Positions 60,989-64,000 of a DNA stretch of 64,000 bases are shown here, piece after piece. How positions within the stretch are numbered: the stretch's first letter is position 1; the number at the start of each line of letters is the position of its first letter. The DNA comes from JAGWAJ01 sp026707615 (GTDB taxonomy: Bacteria > Acidobacteriota > Vicinamibacteria > Vicinamibacterales > UBA8438). The stretch covers positions 124,001-188,000 of the forward strand of contig CBDBMW010000012.1 of the NCBI GenBank assembly GCA_965207595.1, written 5' to 3'. The notes beneath the pieces were generated by a model, which was given only the letters and a program-made list of their open reading frames with translations, had not been told where the DNA came from and ran no database searches. A program made the position numbers and the translations under genes.

Positions 60989-62157
60989 TGGGGACGGCGC
61001 GACGGGTCTCCCGGACCGGGGCGGCGATGGCGGCGCTCTCCCTGCTCGCCTGCGCCGGGCCGGAACGGACGGACCCCGGGGGGGCGGAGGCGCCGGGGCT
61101 CGACTCGTCCGCCGCGGCGGACGACGGCGCGCTGTACTTCCCGCCGGCGGACGGCCCGTGGGAGACGGTGACGGCCGCCGCGGCCGGCTGGGATCCGGCG
61201 CGCCTCGACGCCGCCCTCCGGCTGGCCGCGGACCGCGCCTCCACCGGGGTCGTGGTGCTGCACCGCGGCCGGATCCTCGCGGAGCGCCACTGGACGCTCG
61301 ACGACCCCTCCCCCGCGCACGCCAACGGCAGCCATCCTCCGACCGCCGGCGGGCACGCCGTGGAGGACGTCGCCTCGGTGCAGAAGAGCGTCGTCGCGGT
61401 CCTGATTGGGATGGCGCGGGCGCGGGGCCTGCTCGACCTCGACGACCCGGTCGCGGCGCACGAGCCGGGCTGGAGCGCGGCCTCCCCCGAGCAGGAACCG
61501 GCGGTGACCATCCGCCACCTGCTGGCCATGACGACGGGCCTGACGCCGGAGCTCGCCTTCGAGGCCGCACCCGGGACGACCTGGCGCTACAACACGCCCG
61601 CCTACCATCACCTGCTGCGCATCGTCGCCGGCGCGGCCGGCCGCGAGCCGAACGACGTGACCCGCGACTGGCTGACCGGGCCCCTGGGGATGACCGACTC
61701 CCGCTGGGAGCCGCGGCCCTGGGCGCGGGCCGCCATCGGAACCGGCTTCGTGACCACGGCCCGCGACCTCGCCCGCTTCGGCCTCCTCGTGCTGGCCGGC
61801 GGGGTCTGGCAGGGGCGGACGATCGTGGAGGACGCCGACTACCTGGCCGAGATGCTGCGGCCGTCCCAGGCGCTCAACCCCGCCTACGGCCTGCTCTGGT
61901 GGGTCAACGGGCAGGCGTCGGCGCTCTCCTGGGCGCTGCCGCCGGTCGAGACCGCGGGGCCGCTGATTCCGTCCGCCCCGCCCGACCTGGTCGCGGCCCA
62001 GGGGGCGCGGGACCGCAAGCTCTACGTGGTGCCGAGCCTGGACCTCGTGGTGGCGCGCCTCGGCGACGACGGCTCCACGGATGCGTCCTCGTTCAACGAC
62101 GCCTTCTGGTGGCTGCTCGCCCAGGCCGCACCGCGCTCCCAGGAGCCTGCGCCGTAG
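60988..62157 (+). CDS. Serine hydrolase, beta-lactamase class C-like
   Basis: A 389-aa exported lipoprotein (lipobox-like SLLACAG at about 18-24). The catalytic SxxK motif is SVQK (about 131-134); the second motif region reads WRYNTPAYHHLL, where the usual Y-S-N is replaced by Y-N-T; the third is in the C-terminal half. Such enzymes include esterases, D-peptidases and carboxypeptidases; real beta-lactam activity is not implied. The one-base overlap with the upstream gene suggests coupled translation. Confidence 0.85.
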   Translation: MGTARRVSRTGAAMAALSLLACAGPERTDPGGAEAPGLDSSAAADDGALYFPPADGPWETVTAAAAGWDPARLDAALRLAADRASTGVVVLHRGRILAERHWTLDDPSPAHANGSHPPTAGGHAVEDVASVQKSVVAVLIGMARARGLLDLDDPVAAHEPGWSAASPEQEPAVTIRHLLAMTTGLTPELAFEAAPGTTWRYNTPAYHHLLRIVAGAAGREPNDVTRDWLTGPLGMTDSRWEPRPWARAAIGTGFVTTARDLARFGLLVLAGGVWQGRTIVEDADYLAEMLRPSQALNPAYGLLWWVNGQASALSWALPPVETAGPLIPSAPPDLVAAQGARDRKLYVVPSLDLVVARLGDDGSTDASSFNDAFWWLLAQAAPRSQEPAP

Positions 62158-62170
62158 AACGGTGCGTTCG

Positions 62171-62199
62171 CTGCACCGCATGCGGCCAGCGGCTATGAT
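62171..62199 (+). promoter_or_regulatory. Promoter giving a leaderless transcript
   Basis: CTGCAC (62171-62176), 17 bp, TATGAT (62194-62199), then 6 nt to the GTG start. The expected transcription start coincides with the start codon; this is the best supported leaderless case in the window. Confidence 0.6.
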
Positions 62200-62205
62200 C
62201 GACGC

Positions 62206-63366
62206 GTGCGAGCCGTGGCCGCAGCCGCGCTGATCTGCCTGCTGAGCACGGCGCCGGCAGCCGCCCAGCCCCGCCTGACGATGCAGTGGCGGGCGCTGGC
62301 CGAGCGACTGGTGACGCAGCTTGCCCCCGAACCGGGCGAGCGAATCCTGCTCGTGGCGAGACCCGGCCAGTTCGACGACCTGATTCCCCACCTCCGCTAC
62401 GCGCTGGCGGAGGCCGGGGCCGTCGACGTCGGGGTGATCGACGTCATGGCCGAGCCGCACCCGGAGCACTGGGACGCCGGGCCGCTTGCACGGAGCTCGG
62501 AAGCCGCGCGCGCCCTCTGGCGCGAGATGCTCAGAGGGAGCGTCGACGGCGCCATCATGCTGCCCGGCGCCCGCCCCGATCACACCGTCTACGCGGCGCT
62601 CCAGGACCTGCTTCACGAGGGCCTCGGCCGGACCATCCACTTTCACTGGACCCAGAACGGCAGCGCCTTCCCGGTGCCCGGCCAGCCCATGCCGGGCCCG
62701 GCGGCGGTCGACGCGACCTACCAGCGCGCCGTCCTCGAGACCGACTACGCGGCGCTGGCGGCGGCGCAGGACCGCTTCGTCGCGGCGCTGCGCGCGTCCG
62801 AGGTGCGCGTGACGACGCCGGCCGGCACCGACATCCGCTTCCGCATCGGCGACCGCCCGGTCAACCTCGGCAACGGCGACGCGTCGAAGGCGCGGACGGA
62901 TCGGGGCGTGATCCTGATCGACCGGGAGATCGAGCTGCCGGCCGGGGCCATCCGGGTAGCGCCGGTCGAGGAGACGGTGCACGGCACCATCGTCTTCCCC
63001 CCGTCGCAATGGGACGGCCGGGCGGTCACGGACCTCGCCCTCACGTTCGAGCGCGGCCGCATCACCGGCGTCCGGGCGTCGTCCGGGCAGGCCGCGGCGG
63101 AGGCGGAGCTGGCCGGCGTCCCGGACGAGGCGCGCGCCTTCCGGGAGTTCGCCCTCGGCTTCAACCCGCTGCTCGCGGTGCCCGAGCGGAACCCCTGGAT
63201 CCCGTACTACGGGTACGGCGCCGGCGTGGTGCGCCTCTCGCTGGGCGACAACTCGGAGCTCGGCGGGCAGGTGGCGGGCGGCTACGTCCGCTGGAACTTC
63301 TTCACCGACACCACGGTGACCGTGGGCGGCGAAGTCTGGGTCCGCGACGGGCGACTCGTCCGATAG
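62206..63366 (+). CDS. Exported M29-aminopeptidase-like protein lacking metal ligands
   Basis: A 386-aa protein with a signal peptide (about 1-20, ending APAAAQ). The rest follows the thermophilic aminopeptidase (M29) fold: PAGAIRVAPVEETVHGTIVF (about 246-265) and EFALGFNP (about 317-324), both with the expected glutamates. In active enzymes the next block contains two metal His and an H-x-D; here it reads YGAGVVRLSLGDNSELGG ... YVRWNF, with no His. It is probably not a metallopeptidase, or it has a changed activity. GTG start. Confidence 0.75.
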   Translation: MRAVAAAALICLLSTAPAAAQPRLTMQWRALAERLVTQLAPEPGERILLVARPGQFDDLIPHLRYALAEAGAVDVGVIDVMAEPHPEHWDAGPLARSSEAARALWREMLRGSVDGAIMLPGARPDHTVYAALQDLLHEGLGRTIHFHWTQNGSAFPVPGQPMPGPAAVDATYQRAVLETDYAALAAAQDRFVAALRASEVRVTTPAGTDIRFRIGDRPVNLGNGDASKARTDRGVILIDREIELPAGAIRVAPVEETVHGTIVFPPSQWDGRAVTDLALTFERGRITGVRASSGQAAAEAELAGVPDEARAFREFALGFNPLLAVPERNPWIPYYGYGAGVVRLSLGDNSELGGQVAGGYVRWNFFTDTTVTVGGEVWVRDGRLVR

Positions 63367-63386
63367 GCCGGACCGCCGTCAACGAC

Positions 63387-64000
63387 ATGGCCCATCACGG
63401 CAAGCTCGGCATCCTCGCCGCCGGAGGGCCGGCGCCGGGCATCAACAGCGTCATCAGCGCCGCGACGATCCGGAGCCGCCTGGAGCACGTCGAGGTGGTC
63501 GGGATCCGCGACGGCTTCGAGTGGATCATGCGCGGCGACATCGACCACGTCACCCCGCTCGACATCGACGGGGTGAGCCGCATCCACTTCCGCGGCGGCT
63601 CGCAGATCGGCATCTCGCGGGCCAATCCGACCCGCAGCCCGGAACACCTCGAGAACACGATCGTCTCGCTCCTGCGCCTCGACGTGACCCAGCTCATCAC
63701 GATCGGCGGGGACGACACCGCCTACACGGCCATGAAGCTGGCCGAGCGGAGCGAGGGGCGCCTGCGCGTCGTCCACGTGCCGAAGACGATCGACAACGAC
63801 CTCGACCTGCCGCCCTACGTCGACACCTTCGGGTTCGCCACCGCGCGCCACTACGGGGTGGAGATCGTCAAGAACCTGATGGTCGACGGCAAGACCACCT
63901 CGCGCTGGTACTTCGTGATCGCGATGGGGCGCAAGGCCGGACACCTGGCCCTCGGAATCGGCAAGGCCGCCGGTGCGACGCTGACGCTCATCCTGGAGGA
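63387..64000 (+). CDS. pfp: 6-phosphofructokinase, PPi-type (cut by window edge)
   Basis: Phosphorylates fructose 6-phosphate. The first 204 codons are present and the frame continues beyond the window. The N-terminal GGPAPGINSVI loop, GGDDT (about 109-113) and PKTIDND (about 133-139) are visible. ATP-dependent enzymes have GGDGS and PGTIDND at these places; GGDD with PKTIDND is the PPi-dependent signature. ATG 63387 follows the previous gene by 20 bp with no SD. Links to the pyrophosphatase gene at 12-14 kb through PPi metabolism. Confidence 0.88.
   Translation, partial: MAHHGKLGILAAGGPAPGINSVISAATIRSRLEHVEVVGIRDGFEWIMRGDIDHVTPLDIDGVSRIHFRGGSQIGISRANPTRSPEHLENTIVSLLRLDVTQLITIGGDDTAYTAMKLAERSEGRLRVVHVPKTIDNDLDLPPYVDTFGFATARHYGVEIVKNLMVDGKTTSRWYFVIAMGRKAGHLALGIGKAAGATLTLILE

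Noticed and set aside
60988..62157. Antibiotic-resistance beta-lactamase
   Set aside because: The SxxK fold is shared by many esterases and peptidases, and the second motif is Y-N-T, not the class C Y-A/S-N; resistance cannot be claimed.

Overview
The window is a 64 kb piece of a high-GC bacterial chromosome made up almost entirely of housekeeping genes, with one complete rRNA operon. The organism is Gram-negative in build: it carries TonB/ExbB/ExbD, an outer-membrane porin, several lipoproteins, and SecDF/YajC. The 16S sequence, the paired ExbD genes beside a proline-rich TonB, and the gene mix suggest Acidobacteriota, probably the Vicinamibacteria. That placement is an inference from memory of such genomes; no search was run. 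No insertion sequence, prophage, CRISPR array or integrase was found.

Layout, left to right. 1-3.5 kb: end of ileS, then lspA, lgt and an rluD-type pseudouridine synthase as a tight operon, facing a DksA/TraR-like zinc-finger gene. 3.8-7.1 kb: a cysteine-rich protein of unknown function, rpmB, a hairpin-rich intergenic block, and a bifunctional (p)ppGpp synthetase/hydrolase. 7.2-11.7 kb: a TPR lipoprotein, a duplicated terminator, a 57-aa membrane protein, a GC-rich tandem repeat, and a tonB-exbB-exbD-exbD operon behind a near-consensus promoter. 11.7-19.6 kb (minus strand): membrane pyrophosphatase, a DUF502 protein, uppP, secF, secD, yajC, tgt. 19.6-30.7 kb: ddl, a HEAT-cyclophilin lipoprotein, folC, a three-gene DUF2089/SHOCT-like cassette, mtaB, rlmN, an M16 peptidase and an MBL-fold hydrolase.

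30.7-40.1 kb: a purine cluster purB-purS-purQ-purL-purF-purM-purN with many ATGA/GTGA overlaps, then tyrS. 40.1-45.9 kb: the rRNA operon (16S, tRNA-Ile, tRNA-Ala, 23S, 5S) with a strong promoter, three boxA-like elements, two RNase III-type processing stalks and a terminator. 45.9-52.0 kb: an AAA+ enhancer-binding-type regulator with a long helical sensor region, an NhaC-type antiporter and a K+ channel with two RCK units, probably one ion-homeostasis operon. 52.0-54.6 kb (minus): porin, exported FMN-binding protein and small membrane cytochrome b, a possible electron-transfer set. 54.9-64.0 kb: a MATE/ANK-like transporter, an exported double-VOC protein, a Tat-exported PEP mutase/isocitrate lyase-like protein, a membrane protein, proC, a YdjM-like membrane protein, a serine hydrolase, an M29-like protein apparently lacking metal ligands, and the start of a phosphofructokinase with PPi-type motifs.

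Two threads run through the window. First, several genes have a TANNNT -10 box 6-10 nt before the start codon and no Shine-Dalgarno sequence, which suggests leaderless transcripts, although the 16S 3' end carries a normal anti-SD and many other genes have good SD sites. Second, pyrophosphate appears to be used as an energy currency, since a membrane PPase and a PPi-type phosphofructokinase are both present. There is no clear candidate for a wholly new defence or mobile system. The most unusual material is the repeats, the leaderless starts, and the porin/FMN/cytochrome and exported VOC/PEPM gene sets.
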